Assembly: GCA_965232255.1 (NCBI GenBank)
Contig: OZ246962.1
Coordinates: 3,658,001-3,722,000 of the forward strand
Reading direction: 5' to 3'
DNA from: Endozoicomonas sp965232255
GTDB taxonomy: Bacteria > Pseudomonadota > Gammaproteobacteria > Pseudomonadales > Endozoicomonadaceae
DNA: 64,000 bases
A program made the position numbers and the translations under genes. Positions 35,108 to 45,244 of this stretch are shown piece by piece; within the stretch, counting starts at the first letter, position 1; every line of letters starts with the position of its first letter. The notes under the pieces were generated by a model. The model was not told the origin of the DNA. It made no database searches and saw only the letters and a program-made list of their open reading frames with translations.

Positions 35108-36325
35108 TCAGCTACGGTACTCAGCATTGATCTTTATGTACTCATAAGATAAATCCGTCGTCCAGACCTCTTCCGTGGCAGCACCGACACCCAGGGAAAT
35201 CCGGATCATGATTTCACTCTGGGCCATCACCTGTTGACCGGCATCTTCGTTATAGTTTGCTGCTGGCTGGCCGTGTTCAACAATGGCCAGCTTATTAAGC
35301 CAAATGGATACTCGGTCAATGGCCATAACGGCAACGGGAGCCCGACCTACGGCGGCGAGAATTCGTCCCCAATTGGGATCACTGGCAAACAGAGCCGTTT
35401 TAACCAATGGTGAATGGGCAACCGTATAGGCGACAGCCAGCGCATCCTGACGGGTTTTCGCCTCCTCTACACGAACTGTGACAAATTTACTGGCTCCCTC
35501 GCCGTCATGGACAATCGCCTGGGCCAGCTCGATAGCTACCTCCCGTAAGGCCACGAGAAACTTTCTGGCCAGCTCAGAATCTCTTGCTGAGATAGCAGCA
35601 TTACCGACTGCACCGGTGGCAACCATCATAAAACTGTCGTTTGTTGACGTATCGCCATCAACGGTAATCCGGTTGAAGGACTGATCAGCAGTCTCGGCCA
35701 GAACTTGCTGCAAGAAGGCTTGCTCAACCGTTGCATCGGTGGCGATATAGGCGAGCATGGTCGCCATATCAGGCTTGATCATCCCGGCACCTTTGCTGAT
35801 GCCAGAAACGGTGAAGGTCACGCCTTCATGATTAAACTGTCGTGTACTGCCTTTAGGCCGGGTATCAGTGGTCATAATTCCCTGGGCAGCATGGAGCCAG
35901 TTATCTTCTTCAAGATCAGCCAGCGCGCTTGGAATGGCCGCACAAAGTTTATCTATTGGTAATGGCTCGCCGATTACACCGGTGGAAAATGGCAGCACCT
36001 GTGATTCCCGGACACCAGATAAGCGAGCCAATTCTGCACAGGTTCGTTTTGCTGCCAGTATCCCGGCATCGCCGGTGCCAGCATTGGCGTTGCCGCTATT
36101 GACCAGAAAATAGCGGGGATTGTCCCATAGCCGCGCGCGAGCAAGGAGTACTGGGGCAGCACAAAAACGGTTGCGGGTAAACACGCCGGCCACTGAGCTG
36201 CTGGCATTCCAGGTCATTATTAGCAAATCACGCCGTCCATGTGAGCGAATACCGGCCATCGCCGTTCCCAGGTGAAAGCCCTTGACCGGCTCAACAGCAA
36301 GCCACTTCCCGGACCCGGTGACCAT
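35108..36325 (-). CDS. argJ: Bifunctional ornithine acetyltransferase/N-acetylglutamate synthase
   Basis: 405 residues; the ATG at 36325 has GGAGGCG just upstream, while upstream codons are not conserved. It transfers the acetyl group from N-acetylornithine to glutamate in the cyclic arginine pathway. Motifs: GIRSHGRRDLLIM, NSGNANAGTG, FSTGVIGEPL, the autoproteolysis site KPDMATMLAYIATDA (new N-terminus at Thr), TVDGDTSTNDSFM and DPNWGRILAAVGRA. It is 92 bases downstream of secA in the same direction; no clear terminator separates them. Confidence 0.97.
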   Translation of the reverse strand: MVTGSGKWLAVEPVKGFHLGTAMAGIRSHGRRDLLIMTWNASSSVAGVFTRNRFCAAPVLLARARLWDNPRYFLVNSGNANAGTGDAGILAAKRTCAELARLSGVRESQVLPFSTGVIGEPLPIDKLCAAIPSALADLEEDNWLHAAQGIMTTDTRPKGSTRQFNHEGVTFTVSGISKGAGMIKPDMATMLAYIATDATVEQAFLQQVLAETADQSFNRITVDGDTSTNDSFMMVATGAVGNAAISARDSELARKFLVALREVAIELAQAIVHDGEGASKFVTVRVEEAKTRQDALAVAYTVAHSPLVKTALFASDPNWGRILAAVGRAPVAVMAIDRVSIWLNKLAIVEHGQPAANYNEDAGQQVMAQSEIMIRISLGVGAATEEVWTTDLSYEYIKINAEYRS

Positions 36326-36417
36326 ACTCGCCTCCGTCAATGTTTTTTTATTCAGCAGATACAAAAACGGGCCAACCCGAAGATTGACCCGCATTATAAA
36401 ACCATCGACTAATGATA

Positions 36418-39153
36418 CTAGCTCAGTTTACCGTGACACTGCTTGTACTTCTTGCCAGAGCCGCACGGACAAGGATCGTTACGACCAACTTTCTGCCCCT
36501 CACGCACAAAGGGCTGATGCTCTCCCAGCGCAGGCGCTTCTTCGGTAGCTTCCATGTCTCCCTGTACTTCAGCATGCTCAAAGTGCATTTTCCGAGCCAT
36601 CTCTTCCCGGCGCAGACGCTCCTGCTCCGCAGTGTGGTCGTCTTGTTGCACCTGGACGTTGGCGACAATACGAATAGTGTCGTATTTAATATCTTCAAGC
36701 ATATGCTGGAACAGCTCAAAAGCCTCGCGCTTGTACTCCTGCTTGGGATTCTTCTGGGCGTAGCCACGCAGGTGAATACCCTGGCGCAGATGATCCATGG
36801 TGGCCAGGTGCTCTTTCCACTTGTCATCCAGAATCCGTAGCAGAATGTGCTTCTCAAAATTGCGCAGCACTGGAGCACCGGCAAGCTCTTCTTTCTTGCG
36901 ATAGGAGTCGATCACACCCTGCAAAATCCGTTCGCGCAGCTTCTCTTCATCCAGTTGATCGTCTTCATCGAGCCACTGCTGAATCGGCATCTGCTCGCCC
37001 AGTTCGCTGGCCAGTTTCTCTTGCAGGCCCTTAACGTCCCACTGCTCTTCCAGACTCTGAGGCATAATGAACTGGTTGATCAGGCCAGTGACCACATCTT
37101 CGCGCAACGCTTCAATGCTGCCGGATACATCCTCAGCATTGAGCAGCTCATCACGCTGGTTATAGATTACCTTACGCTGGTCGTTGGCAACATCGTCGTA
37201 TTCCAACAGCTGCTTACGAATATCAAAGTTGCGCCCTTCCACTTTGCGCTGGGCTTTTTCAATGGCGTTGGTGACCATACGGTGCTCAATGGCTTCACCT
37301 TTTTCCATACCCAGGGCTTTCATGACGTTTTTCACCCGTTCAGAGGCGAAAATGCGCATCAGATTATCTTCAAGGGAGAGATAAAAGCGCGAAGAGCCTT
37401 TATCACCCTGGCGCCCGGCACGCCCACGAAGCTGATTATCAATACGGCGGGACTCGTGGCGCTCAGTACCGATGATGTGCAAACCACCAGCCTCAAGCAC
37501 AGCATCGTGCCGCTGTTGCCAGTCGGCTTTAATCTGGTCGATCTGCTCCTGGGTTGGATTATCCAGCTCAGCCACTTCGGCTTTCCAGTTACCGCCAAGC
37601 ATGATGTCAGTACCACGGCCGGCCATGTTGGTGGCAATAGTGACAGCACCGGGACGACCCGCCTGGGCAATAATTTCCGCCTCTTTCTCGTGGAACTTGG
37701 CGTTCAGTACCTGGTGAGGGATACCGGCGGTAGTGAGTGCCTGGGAGAGATGTTCCGAAGAGTCAATGGATGCAGTACCGACCAGCACTGGACGCTCTTC
37801 GGTCACAGTCTTTTTGATATCGTCGATAATGGCATCGTATTTTTCGGCAATGGTCAGATAGACCAGATCGTTGCCATCAAGACGCACCATCTCTTTGTGG
37901 GTAGGAATAACAATAACGTCCAGACCGTAAATCTGGCGAAACTCGAACGCTTCGGTGTCGGCCGTACCAGTCATGCCCGACAGCTTGTGGTAGTTACGGA
38001 AGTAATTCTGGAACGTGGTGGATGCCAGCGTCTGGCTTTCCGGCTGAATCCGCAGCCCTTCTTTCGCTTCAATGGCTTGATGGAGACCTTCAGACAGGCG
38101 ACGCCCCGGCATGGTCCGACCGGTATGTTCATCCACCAACAGCACTTCGTTGTTCTTGACGATGTACTCCACGTTGCGGTTAAAGAGCAAGTGTGCTTTC
38201 AGGGCAGAGTTAACGTGATGCAATAAGTTCAGATTGGCAGAAGCGTAAAGGCTCTCGCCCTCAGGGAGCAGTCCTTCTTTTTGCAACAACTCTTCAATGA
38301 ACTGGTGGCCCAGCTCGTTCAGCTCAACCTGGCGAGTCTTTTCATCAACCGTGTAGTGTCCAGTCAGTTCAACAGTAGTCGGGTCCTGGTCTTCCGGAAT
38401 TGGATCCTGACGCTTCAGCAGAGGGACCAGCTCATTCATCTTCATGTACAGTGCCGAAGAATCTTCAGCCGGGCCAGAGATGATAAGGGGCGTACGCGCC
38501 TCATCAATCAGGATGGAGTCCACCTCATCGACAATGGCAAAATAGAGATCCCGCTGGAAACGGTCCTCTTTGCGAAAAGCCATGTTGTCGCGCAGATAAT
38601 CAAACCCGAACTCGTTGTTGGTACCGTAGGTGATATCAGCTCGGTAGGCCTGGTGTTTCTCTTCCGGGTCTTGTTGCGGCACAACAATACCGACGGTCAT
38701 ACCGAGAAATTCATACAGGGGACGCATCCAGTTGGCGTCACGACGGGCCAGGTAGTCGTTGACCGTCACCACATGGACGCCGTTACCGGGAATAGCGTTC
38801 AGATAAGCCGGCAGCGTTGCCACCAGAGTCTTACCCTCACCGGTGCGCATTTCAGCAATGCGGCCTTCGTGCAGGGTCATACCACCGATCATCTGAACAT
38901 CGAAATGGCGCATGCCCATCACACGTTTGCTGGCTTCGCGCACCACAGCAAATGCCTCGGGCAACAGAGCATCAAGTGTCTCACCCTGCTCTGAGCGCTG
39001 ACGAAACTCGGCAGTTTTTGCCCGCAGCTCGTCATCGCTCAGCGCCGTCAGACTCTCTTCAAGTGCATTAATTGACTTGACAATCTTGCCCATTCGCTTG
39101 AGCTGGCGATCATTCTGGCTACCAAATACTTTTTTAAATAAAGAGGCAAACAT
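36418..39153 (-). CDS. secA: Protein translocase ATPase SecA
   Basis: 911 residues, standard for gammaproteobacteria. This is the peripheral ATPase that pushes preproteins through SecYEG. Motifs: the nucleotide site MRTGEGKTLVATLPAYL (about 101), VNDYLARRDANWM, DEVDSILIDEARTPLIISG, NMAGRGTDIMLGGNW, GRAGRQGDKGSSRFYLSLED, and the C-terminal zinc motif CPCGSGKKYKQCHG for SecB and lipid binding. No SecM-like arrest peptide gene is seen upstream. Confidence 0.98.
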   Translation of the reverse strand: MFASLFKKVFGSQNDRQLKRMGKIVKSINALEESLTALSDDELRAKTAEFRQRSEQGETLDALLPEAFAVVREASKRVMGMRHFDVQMIGGMTLHEGRIAEMRTGEGKTLVATLPAYLNAIPGNGVHVVTVNDYLARRDANWMRPLYEFLGMTVGIVVPQQDPEEKHQAYRADITYGTNNEFGFDYLRDNMAFRKEDRFQRDLYFAIVDEVDSILIDEARTPLIISGPAEDSSALYMKMNELVPLLKRQDPIPEDQDPTTVELTGHYTVDEKTRQVELNELGHQFIEELLQKEGLLPEGESLYASANLNLLHHVNSALKAHLLFNRNVEYIVKNNEVLLVDEHTGRTMPGRRLSEGLHQAIEAKEGLRIQPESQTLASTTFQNYFRNYHKLSGMTGTADTEAFEFRQIYGLDVIVIPTHKEMVRLDGNDLVYLTIAEKYDAIIDDIKKTVTEERPVLVGTASIDSSEHLSQALTTAGIPHQVLNAKFHEKEAEIIAQAGRPGAVTIATNMAGRGTDIMLGGNWKAEVAELDNPTQEQIDQIKADWQQRHDAVLEAGGLHIIGTERHESRRIDNQLRGRAGRQGDKGSSRFYLSLEDNLMRIFASERVKNVMKALGMEKGEAIEHRMVTNAIEKAQRKVEGRNFDIRKQLLEYDDVANDQRKVIYNQRDELLNAEDVSGSIEALREDVVTGLINQFIMPQSLEEQWDVKGLQEKLASELGEQMPIQQWLDEDDQLDEEKLRERILQGVIDSYRKKEELAGAPVLRNFEKHILLRILDDKWKEHLATMDHLRQGIHLRGYAQKNPKQEYKREAFELFQHMLEDIKYDTIRIVANVQVQQDDHTAEQERLRREEMARKMHFEHAEVQGDMEATEEAPALGEHQPFVREGQKVGRNDPCPCGSGKKYKQCHGKLS

Positions 39154-39711
39154 AGGTTGTTAACAGTCTCATACTCTGTTTCCGGAGCTGTCCTCCTTAC
39201 CAGTGAATTCGGATTGGAGCAGACAAGCGGACAATGGCACCACATTCTATGACAATCTAGTTAAAGACTCATCTATATTAGCTGTATTTCTGTACAATCT
39301 TTTGCGTCAGGCGGGAAAATTCAAATGAACATCCGGGTTCTGTACCACCGATCAGGCTGACAATGAGCCCGGGGCACAGGTTATTCTCTTCGTGAATTTT
39401 TGTCATTACAATTTGAAAGGATTGCGTAACGTAACGGTAATACTGCTTATGTCGTGTACCATTGAAGCGCTATGACAATTAATCAGACAAGCCACAAATA
39501 GCAAAACCACATTGCTATGTTTGTCTACTGTCTTCTCTATTAAACATGAAAGCGGCAATTGGCATCCATAAGAGAAAAAGTGAGCGATTTTTATCCGGCA
39601 AACCAGACACAACCAAACACTTTCCAAACGGCACCAAAAAGGTATTAAGGAGGAAATACCAGCACGACGTATCCTGTCGATACTGGCTAATAGAAACAAA
39701 CAGTCATGGAC
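39154..39711. other. Gap between secA and the M23 peptidase gene
   Basis: 558 bases without a supported gene. Open frames here (91-97 codons) are compositionally poor and match nothing I know. It must hold the secA promoter. One notable motif is GGTATTAAGGAGGAAATACC at 39643-39662, a perfect anti-Shine-Dalgarno match inside a short inverted repeat, but no start codon lies at the right distance. Confidence 0.5.
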
Positions 39712-40638
39712 TTATTTCTTATCACGATGGAGATATGGCACAGGATCCTGTTGCTCACCGTCTTTCAAAACTTCGAAATGAACATGCGGTCCGGTTGATC
39801 GTCCGGAACTGCCCATCGTAGCAATGGTCTGGCCTCGCGAGACGATGTCACCCACCTTAACCAGATTTGATTCATTATGGGCGTACCGGGTCAGATAACC
39901 ATTACCGTGATTGACTTCAACCAGCAAACCAAAACCATATCGGGAACCGGAGGAAACCACCACGCCGGAGGCAACCGAAACCACTTCGGAACCACGCTTA
40001 CCAGCAAAATCGACGCCTTTATGCCAGGAGGGTTTACCAGTGAAAGGATCTGTACGACGGCCGTAGCCTGAAGAGAGCCAGCCCTTCTTAACAGGTAGAC
40101 CAGCCACTAATGAATCATCATGAATTGTACGATTGGCAATAAGCGCATCCAGCATATCCAACTGCTGCTCACGGTCTTCAATCTGATTGGCCAGCTCGTC
40201 AATGGCATCCAGCAAAGTGACCTTATGATCGGTGCCGATGGCCTCTTGCGGCCCACCCAGGGCTGGATCCTCACTGAAATCAAACTCACCATCGTTGAGC
40301 CCTGCCTTGGTAGTCAGGCGCTCGCCCAACGCATCAAGCCGGGTCATGCGCCCTTGCAATTCCGCCAACCGGAGCATGACTGCGTCAACCTGATACTGCG
40401 TGCCCTGGCGAACAAGTTCAAGATCCTGTTGCTGGGTATCAATCACCTGCTGCCAGTTCTTTACCCCTTCCTGAGTCAGTACCTGCTCCTGGGTAAGCGA
40501 CAGCCAGAGATAGGTGAAACCACCGCCAAACAACATGGCTAGCAGCAAGAGCCCACCCAGCATGGCCAGCAAATCCATTCCGTTGCCAGAATAAGTCCGG
40601 GTCAGGGAATGATCCTTTCTAACAACAATAACTTTCAT
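39712..40638 (-). CDS. M23 family metallopeptidase (LytM-type), membrane-anchored
   Basis: 308 residues from the ATG at 40638 (a TTG two codons earlier is possible). A single N-terminal membrane helix (about 23-45) is followed by a coiled coil (about 50-165) and a C-terminal peptidase M23 domain. The zinc ligands are in HKGVDF and HVHFEV, with GYGRRTDPFTGKPSWHKG and SSGRSTGPHVHFE typical of active members. The catalytic ligands are intact, so it should cut peptidoglycan cross-links in the periplasm or be regulated by the coiled coil. It follows the lpxC terminator and probably has its own promoter. Confidence 0.92.
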   Translation of the reverse strand: MKVIVVRKDHSLTRTYSGNGMDLLAMLGGLLLLAMLFGGGFTYLWLSLTQEQVLTQEGVKNWQQVIDTQQQDLELVRQGTQYQVDAVMLRLAELQGRMTRLDALGERLTTKAGLNDGEFDFSEDPALGGPQEAIGTDHKVTLLDAIDELANQIEDREQQLDMLDALIANRTIHDDSLVAGLPVKKGWLSSGYGRRTDPFTGKPSWHKGVDFAGKRGSEVVSVASGVVVSSGSRYGFGLLVEVNHGNGYLTRYAHNESNLVKVGDIVSRGQTIATMGSSGRSTGPHVHFEVLKDGEQQDPVPYLHRDKK

Positions 40639-40703
40639 CAGCAAATCATATTCAAAAAGTGCTCAGAATGTAGCAAAGAACGACATAACCACCTCAGCAC
40701 CGA

Positions 40704-40731
40704 CAAAAAAAGCCCACATCTGCGTGGCTTT
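40704..40731 (-). terminator. Intrinsic terminator after lpxC
   Basis: On the minus strand AAAGCCAC and GTGGGCTTT pair around a short loop with one bulged G, followed directly by a T-run (complement of the A-run at 40705-40710). It marks the end of the dcw-lpxC transcription unit, 131 bases past the lpxC stop. Confidence 0.8.
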
Positions 40732-40861
40732 GGGCGAGGCCGTTTACCTTGCAGCGACCCTGGTCAGTGTTCGCATCCAACAACTGAAGCAGACTTCATC
40801 TGCCTGTCACGGACCAGGCCTAACAATCGTCCTGGCAGCACAGCTACCAGACAAACCGAAC

Positions 40862-41785
40862 TCAGGCGGTAGCCGACACCAATGCTACAGGCTTTTGGAA
40901 GGAAATCGGAGAAACTTCAGCATTTTCAAAAGTGACAATTTCCCACACATCCTGATTTGCCAGCAACGTTCTGACCAGTTTGTTGTTCAACTCGTGCCCT
41001 GACTTGTGACCAATAAACTGGCCAATCAAACTGTGTCCCAGCAAATAGAGATCACCGATGGCATCAAGCATTTTGTGCTTGACGAACTCATCGTGATAAC
41101 GAAGGCCGTCTTCGTTAAGTACCCGAAAGTCATCCACAACAACAGCGTTGTCTACACTGCCACCTAGCGCCAGGTTCTGGGAGCGAAGATACTCTACATC
41201 GCGCATAAAGCCAAAAGTTCGGGCTCGGCTCACTTCTTTAACAAACGAGGTGCTGGAAAAATCAATCGAGGCTTTTTGCGAACGACTTTTGAACACTGGG
41301 TGATCAAAGTCTATGGTGAAGCTTACCTTAAATCCGTCGTATGGTTTAAATGTAGCAGTTTTATCACCGTCAGTAATGCTAACCTCTTCCTTGATGCGGA
41401 TAAACTTCTTCGGAGCGTCTTGCTCCTGAATACCGGCAGACTGCAATAAAAACACGAAAGGACCAGCGCTGCCATCCATAATTGGCACTTCATGGGCGCT
41501 GACTTCTACGTAAACATTATCAATGCCGAGGCCAGCAAGCGCTGACATCAGGTGCTCAACGGTATCCACCCGCGTGTCGCCTTTGTGCAAGGATGTGCAC
41601 AGTGTCGTCTGTCCGACATTAAGACCATGAGCGGGTATTTCCACCACTGGATCAAGGTCTGTCCGACAGAAAATAATGCCGGTATTTACTGGTGCCGGCT
41701 TGAGAGTGAGGTAAACCTTTTCACCGGAGTGAAGGCCAACACCCGTAGCACGGATAATGTTTTTCAGTGTACGCTGTCTGATCAT
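40862..41785 (-). CDS. lpxC: UDP-3-O-acyl-N-acetylglucosamine deacetylase
   Basis: 307 residues. This zinc enzyme catalyses the committed step of lipid A synthesis. Motifs: MIRQRTLKNIIRATGVGLHS, the zinc ligand His in DTVEHLMSALAGLGIDN, EVPIMDGSAGPFVF, and the second zinc site HKMLDAIGDLYLLG. Complete, last gene of the dcw cluster, 101 bases after ftsZ, as in other gammaproteobacteria. Confidence 0.98.
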   Translation of the reverse strand: MIRQRTLKNIIRATGVGLHSGEKVYLTLKPAPVNTGIIFCRTDLDPVVEIPAHGLNVGQTTLCTSLHKGDTRVDTVEHLMSALAGLGIDNVYVEVSAHEVPIMDGSAGPFVFLLQSAGIQEQDAPKKFIRIKEEVSITDGDKTATFKPYDGFKVSFTIDFDHPVFKSRSQKASIDFSSTSFVKEVSRARTFGFMRDVEYLRSQNLALGGSVDNAVVVDDFRVLNEDGLRYHDEFVKHKMLDAIGDLYLLGHSLIGQFIGHKSGHELNNKLVRTLLANQDVWEIVTFENAEVSPISFQKPVALVSATA

Positions 41786-41886
41786 AATAACGCTGTTCCG
41801 CGACCGGTATGGTCCCTGTTACTTGGATGCAACGACACATTGTAACAAAAGTAACAACTGAGACAAGTTCGCATTTGTACGCCTCA

Positions 41887-43056
41887 CTAATCAGCCTGAC
41901 GACGCAAAAATGCCGGAATATCAAGATATTCAGGGGTTGGGGATTCTTTGGTGATAGCACGTCGCCCCGTATCCTCTTCCTCTCGCTTGCGACCACGCAT
42001 ACTTGGTGGAATATCCAGGTCTTCGTAGTTAATCGAGCCATCCTTGTTTTTTGGGGGTAATTTTTCCACCACTTTCAGATGTTCTCTGTTACCTGCAGCG
42101 CCGATACCGGTTGCCACAACGGTAACCCGTAATTCGTCAGTCACCTCAGGGTCAATAACCGTACCGATGACCACTGTCGCTTCATTAGAAGCAAACTGAT
42201 GGATAACCTCACCGACCTGGGTGTACTCACCAACGGTAAAGTCAAGGCCAGCGGTAATATTAACCAGAACCCCTTTAGCACCCTGTAAGTCAACATCCTC
42301 AAGTAGTGGGCTGCGAATGGCTTTTTCTGCCGCTTCAGCTGCACGACCACTGCCGGTTGCAATACCAGTTCCCATCATCGCCATGCCCATTTCTGACATC
42401 ACGGTGCGCACGTCGGCAAAGTCAACATTGACCAGACCATCGCGGGTAATCAGTTCGGAAATACCCTGAACGGCGCCGAGCAGTACATCATTAGCTGCAC
42501 CAAACGCATTCAGCAGGCTAACATCGCTGCCGAGCACGGGTAGTAATTTTTCGTTGGGAATGGTGATCAGGGAGTCCACGTGCTCTTGCAGATCATTCAA
42601 GCCTTCTTCAGCAATGGACATACGACGCTTGCCTTCAAAACCAAACGGTTTGGTGACCACAGCAACGGTCAAGGCGCCCAGTTCCTTGGCAACCTGGGCA
42701 ACAACGGGGGCTGCCCCGGTCCCCGTACCGCCGCCCATACCGGCGGCAATAAAGACCATATCGGCTCCCTTGAGCAGCTCGGCGATGCGCTCACGATCTT
42801 CCATGGCAGCTTCCCGGCCAACATTTGGATTGGCTCCTGCTCCCAGCCCTCGGGTAATCGATGCCCCTAACTGCAAGTGAGTATGAGCCTGCAAATGCTG
42901 TTTTTTCAGCGCCTGGGCGTCCGTATTGGCACAGACAAACTCCACACCTTCAAGCTGACTTTTCAGCATGTGACAAACCGCATTACCACCGCCGCCACCG
43001 ACACCGATGACCTTGATGACCGCCTCCTGCGGTACGTTATCTACCAATTCAAACAT
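41887..43056 (-). CDS. ftsZ: Cell division protein FtsZ
   Basis: 389 residues. AAGGAG stands 6 bases before the ATG at 43056; the ATG two codons earlier is too close to it. This tubulin-like GTPase forms the Z ring. Motifs: IKVIGVGGGGGNAVCHML, the GTP loop GGGTGTGAAPV, NVDFADVRTVM and the C-terminal partner-binding tail EYLDIPAFLRRQAD, which binds FtsA and ZipA. Located 97 bases after ftsA. Confidence 0.98.
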   Translation of the reverse strand: MFELVDNVPQEAVIKVIGVGGGGGNAVCHMLKSQLEGVEFVCANTDAQALKKQHLQAHTHLQLGASITRGLGAGANPNVGREAAMEDRERIAELLKGADMVFIAAGMGGGTGTGAAPVVAQVAKELGALTVAVVTKPFGFEGKRRMSIAEEGLNDLQEHVDSLITIPNEKLLPVLGSDVSLLNAFGAANDVLLGAVQGISELITRDGLVNVDFADVRTVMSEMGMAMMGTGIATGSGRAAEAAEKAIRSPLLEDVDLQGAKGVLVNITAGLDFTVGEYTQVGEVIHQFASNEATVVIGTVIDPEVTDELRVTVVATGIGAAGNREHLKVVEKLPPKNKDGSINYEDLDIPPSMRGRKREEEDTGRRAITKESPTPEYLDIPAFLRRQAD

Positions 43057-43153
43057 GGCCATCTCCTTTTCATCACCCTCAATCTAACAAATACTGATCA
43101 TTACCGTTACTAAAAAATCACCGGTATTCCACCGCGCACTAACAGGTAACACC

Positions 43154-44389
43154 CTAAAATTTCTGAAACCAGCTTTTCATTTTCTCGATCAGCCCGGTTT
43201 CCTGAGTCTTGCTGACGGTCGCTTTTCGCAGCCCATCTTTTTGCATTTTCTGGCCGTAATGAAGTAACCCGACACCGGTTGAGTAGATCGGGTTACTAAC
43301 CACGTCACTAAGCCCTTTTACCGCGTGTGGCATTCCGAGGCGCACAGGCATATGGAAAATTTCCTCTGCCAGCTCAATGGCGCCCTCAATCTTGGATGTC
43401 CCACCGGTCAATACAATGCCCGCTGGTATCAGGTCATCGAAACCGCTACGGCGAATCTCGGCATTAATCAAGGTAAATAGCTCATCATAACGAGGCTCAA
43501 CCACCTCCGCCAATGCCTGTCTGGACAACTCCCGGGCGGGTCGGTCGCCAACGCTGGGTACCTTAATGGTTTCATCCGCCCCAGCCAGCTGCGCCAGAGC
43601 GCAAGCATACTTGATCTTCAAATCCTCAGCATTTTGCGTCGGTGTACGCAACGCCATGGCGATGTCGTTAGTCACCTGGTCACCGGCGATGGGAATAACC
43701 GCCGTGTGACGTATAGCTCCGTCGGTAAAGATGGCAATATCGGTGGTGCCCCCGCCAATATCGACCATGCACACACCCAATTCTTTTTCATCTTCAGACA
43801 ACACTGAATAACTCGAGGCCAGCTGCTCAAGAATAATATCATCCACTTCAAGACCGACACGGCGAATGCAGTTCTCAATATTTTGCGCGGCATTAACGGC
43901 ACACGTGACCAGATGAACTTTTGCTTCCAGCCTGACGCCTGACATACCAAAAGGCTCCTTGATGCCTTCCTGATTATCAATGGCGTATTCCTGGGGCAGA
44001 ATGTGCAGAATGCGCTGATCCGCCGGAATCGCCACGGCCTGTGCTGCGTCAATCACCCGGTCAATATCCGCACTGTTGACCTCGCGCTCACGTATCGCCA
44101 CGATGCCGTGGGAGTTCAGACTCTTGATGTGACTGCCGGCAATTCCGGCATAGACCGAATGGATCTTACAGCCCGCCATCAACTCAGCCTCTTCAATGGC
44201 CCGGCGAATGGCGACAACTGTTGAGTCAATATTAACCACAACACCGCGTTTGAGCCCACGGGAAACTTGTGAACCGATACCAATAACCTCGATATCACCC
44301 TCAGCATTGAGTTCCCCGACGATGGCCACCACTTTAGAGGTGCCTATATCGAGCCCAACGATCATTCTTCCATTGTCTGCCGATGTCAT
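43154..44389 (-). CDS. ftsA: Cell division protein FtsA
   Basis: 411 residues. Actin-like ATPase that tethers FtsZ to the membrane. Motifs: MIVGLDIGTSKVVAIVGEL (phosphate 1), VCMVDIGGGTTDIAIFTDG (phosphate 2), GIVLTGGTSKIEGAIELAE (adenosine site) and a C-terminal amphipathic membrane helix (LIEKMKSWFQKF). The start at 44389 lies 30 bases after the ftsQ stop. Confidence 0.98.
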   Translation of the reverse strand: MTSADNGRMIVGLDIGTSKVVAIVGELNAEGDIEVIGIGSQVSRGLKRGVVVNIDSTVVAIRRAIEEAELMAGCKIHSVYAGIAGSHIKSLNSHGIVAIREREVNSADIDRVIDAAQAVAIPADQRILHILPQEYAIDNQEGIKEPFGMSGVRLEAKVHLVTCAVNAAQNIENCIRRVGLEVDDIILEQLASSYSVLSEDEKELGVCMVDIGGGTTDIAIFTDGAIRHTAVIPIAGDQVTNDIAMALRTPTQNAEDLKIKYACALAQLAGADETIKVPSVGDRPARELSRQALAEVVEPRYDELFTLINAEIRRSGFDDLIPAGIVLTGGTSKIEGAIELAEEIFHMPVRLGMPHAVKGLSDVVSNPIYSTGVGLLHYGQKMQKDGLRKATVSKTQETGLIEKMKSWFQKF

Positions 44390-44419
44390 GGCATCAATCT
44401 TCCCAAACGTCTTTATCCA

Positions 44420-45244
44420 TCATGGGCCTGAACCCGCCTGACGCCTAACCTCCGTCGATTCGACCGGAGTCGCGCGCCAGGCAACTGAAGCGCCATTCAA
44501 ATACCGTAAATCCACCCGCTTGACCTGTTGCCAGCGAGGTTCCAGCTCGGCGTGGTACAATCGAATAAAGCGCTGTAATCGCTCTATCAACCGGTCACGC
44601 CCCATATTGACTTCGACATGGCCAACGGTAAAACGCCACGAGCCACTGTCACTGCGCAACACCGACTCCGGGCGCAAGCCCACTGGCCTGAGCAACTGCC
44701 CAATCGACAAGTACTGCTGCATGACTTGCTCAGCAGAGTCATCCGGCCCGACCAACAGCGGCAATGCTGAAAAGCCAGCAATTGACGCTGGCAAAAACAC
44801 TTTGCCTTCGTCGCTAATCAGATGACTACTACCCCAGCGAGCAATGGGTTGTTTCTCTTGCAGACTCACTTGTACAGTATCAGGCCACTGTCGTCGGACA
44901 GATGCCGTTTTAACCCAAGGCATTCCCAAAAGAGCCTTTTGCATCGCTGACAACTGCAGACTAAAAAAACGCGACTGCAAGAAAGGATACAACACACCCT
45001 CAACTTCTTCTTGGGACAAATGCTCAAACTCCGAATGCACTTCAACCCGTGCTATCGGCCGGTTCAACCAGCTCATCAACCAGGGCGTGGCCGCGACAAG
45101 CCCTGCCAGCAACGCCAGGGAAACAAGTGCCGATAGCACCTTTTTCCAAGGCAGCTGTCTTTTACTTTTGTTACCACTCTTCGCCCGTGAGGCGCCTCGC
45201 AGTGTCTGGGCCGTCAACGCTGAAAATCCTGCTCTATCTGACAT
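44420..45244 (-). CDS. ftsQ: Cell division protein FtsQ
   Basis: 274 residues, bitopic inner-membrane protein of the divisome. Basic cytoplasmic N-terminus, one membrane helix (about 35-58), a POTRA domain (PIARVEVHSEFEHLSQEEVE) and a beta domain (MPWVKTASVRRQWPDTVQV). The 5' end overlaps the ddl stop by 11 bases, indicating coupled translation. Confidence 0.95.
   Translation of the reverse strand: MSDRAGFSALTAQTLRGASRAKSGNKSKRQLPWKKVLSALVSLALLAGLVAATPWLMSWLNRPIARVEVHSEFEHLSQEEVEGVLYPFLQSRFFSLQLSAMQKALLGMPWVKTASVRRQWPDTVQVSLQEKQPIARWGSSHLISDEGKVFLPASIAGFSALPLLVGPDDSAEQVMQQYLSIGQLLRPVGLRPESVLRSDSGSWRFTVGHVEVNMGRDRLIERLQRFIRLYHAELEPRWQQVKRVDLRYLNGASVAWRATPVESTEVRRQAGSGP

Noticed and set aside
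36847..38226. 459-codon plus-strand ORF opposite secA
   Set aside because: The minus strand encodes complete, canonical SecA; the plus-strand frame has no recognisable domain.
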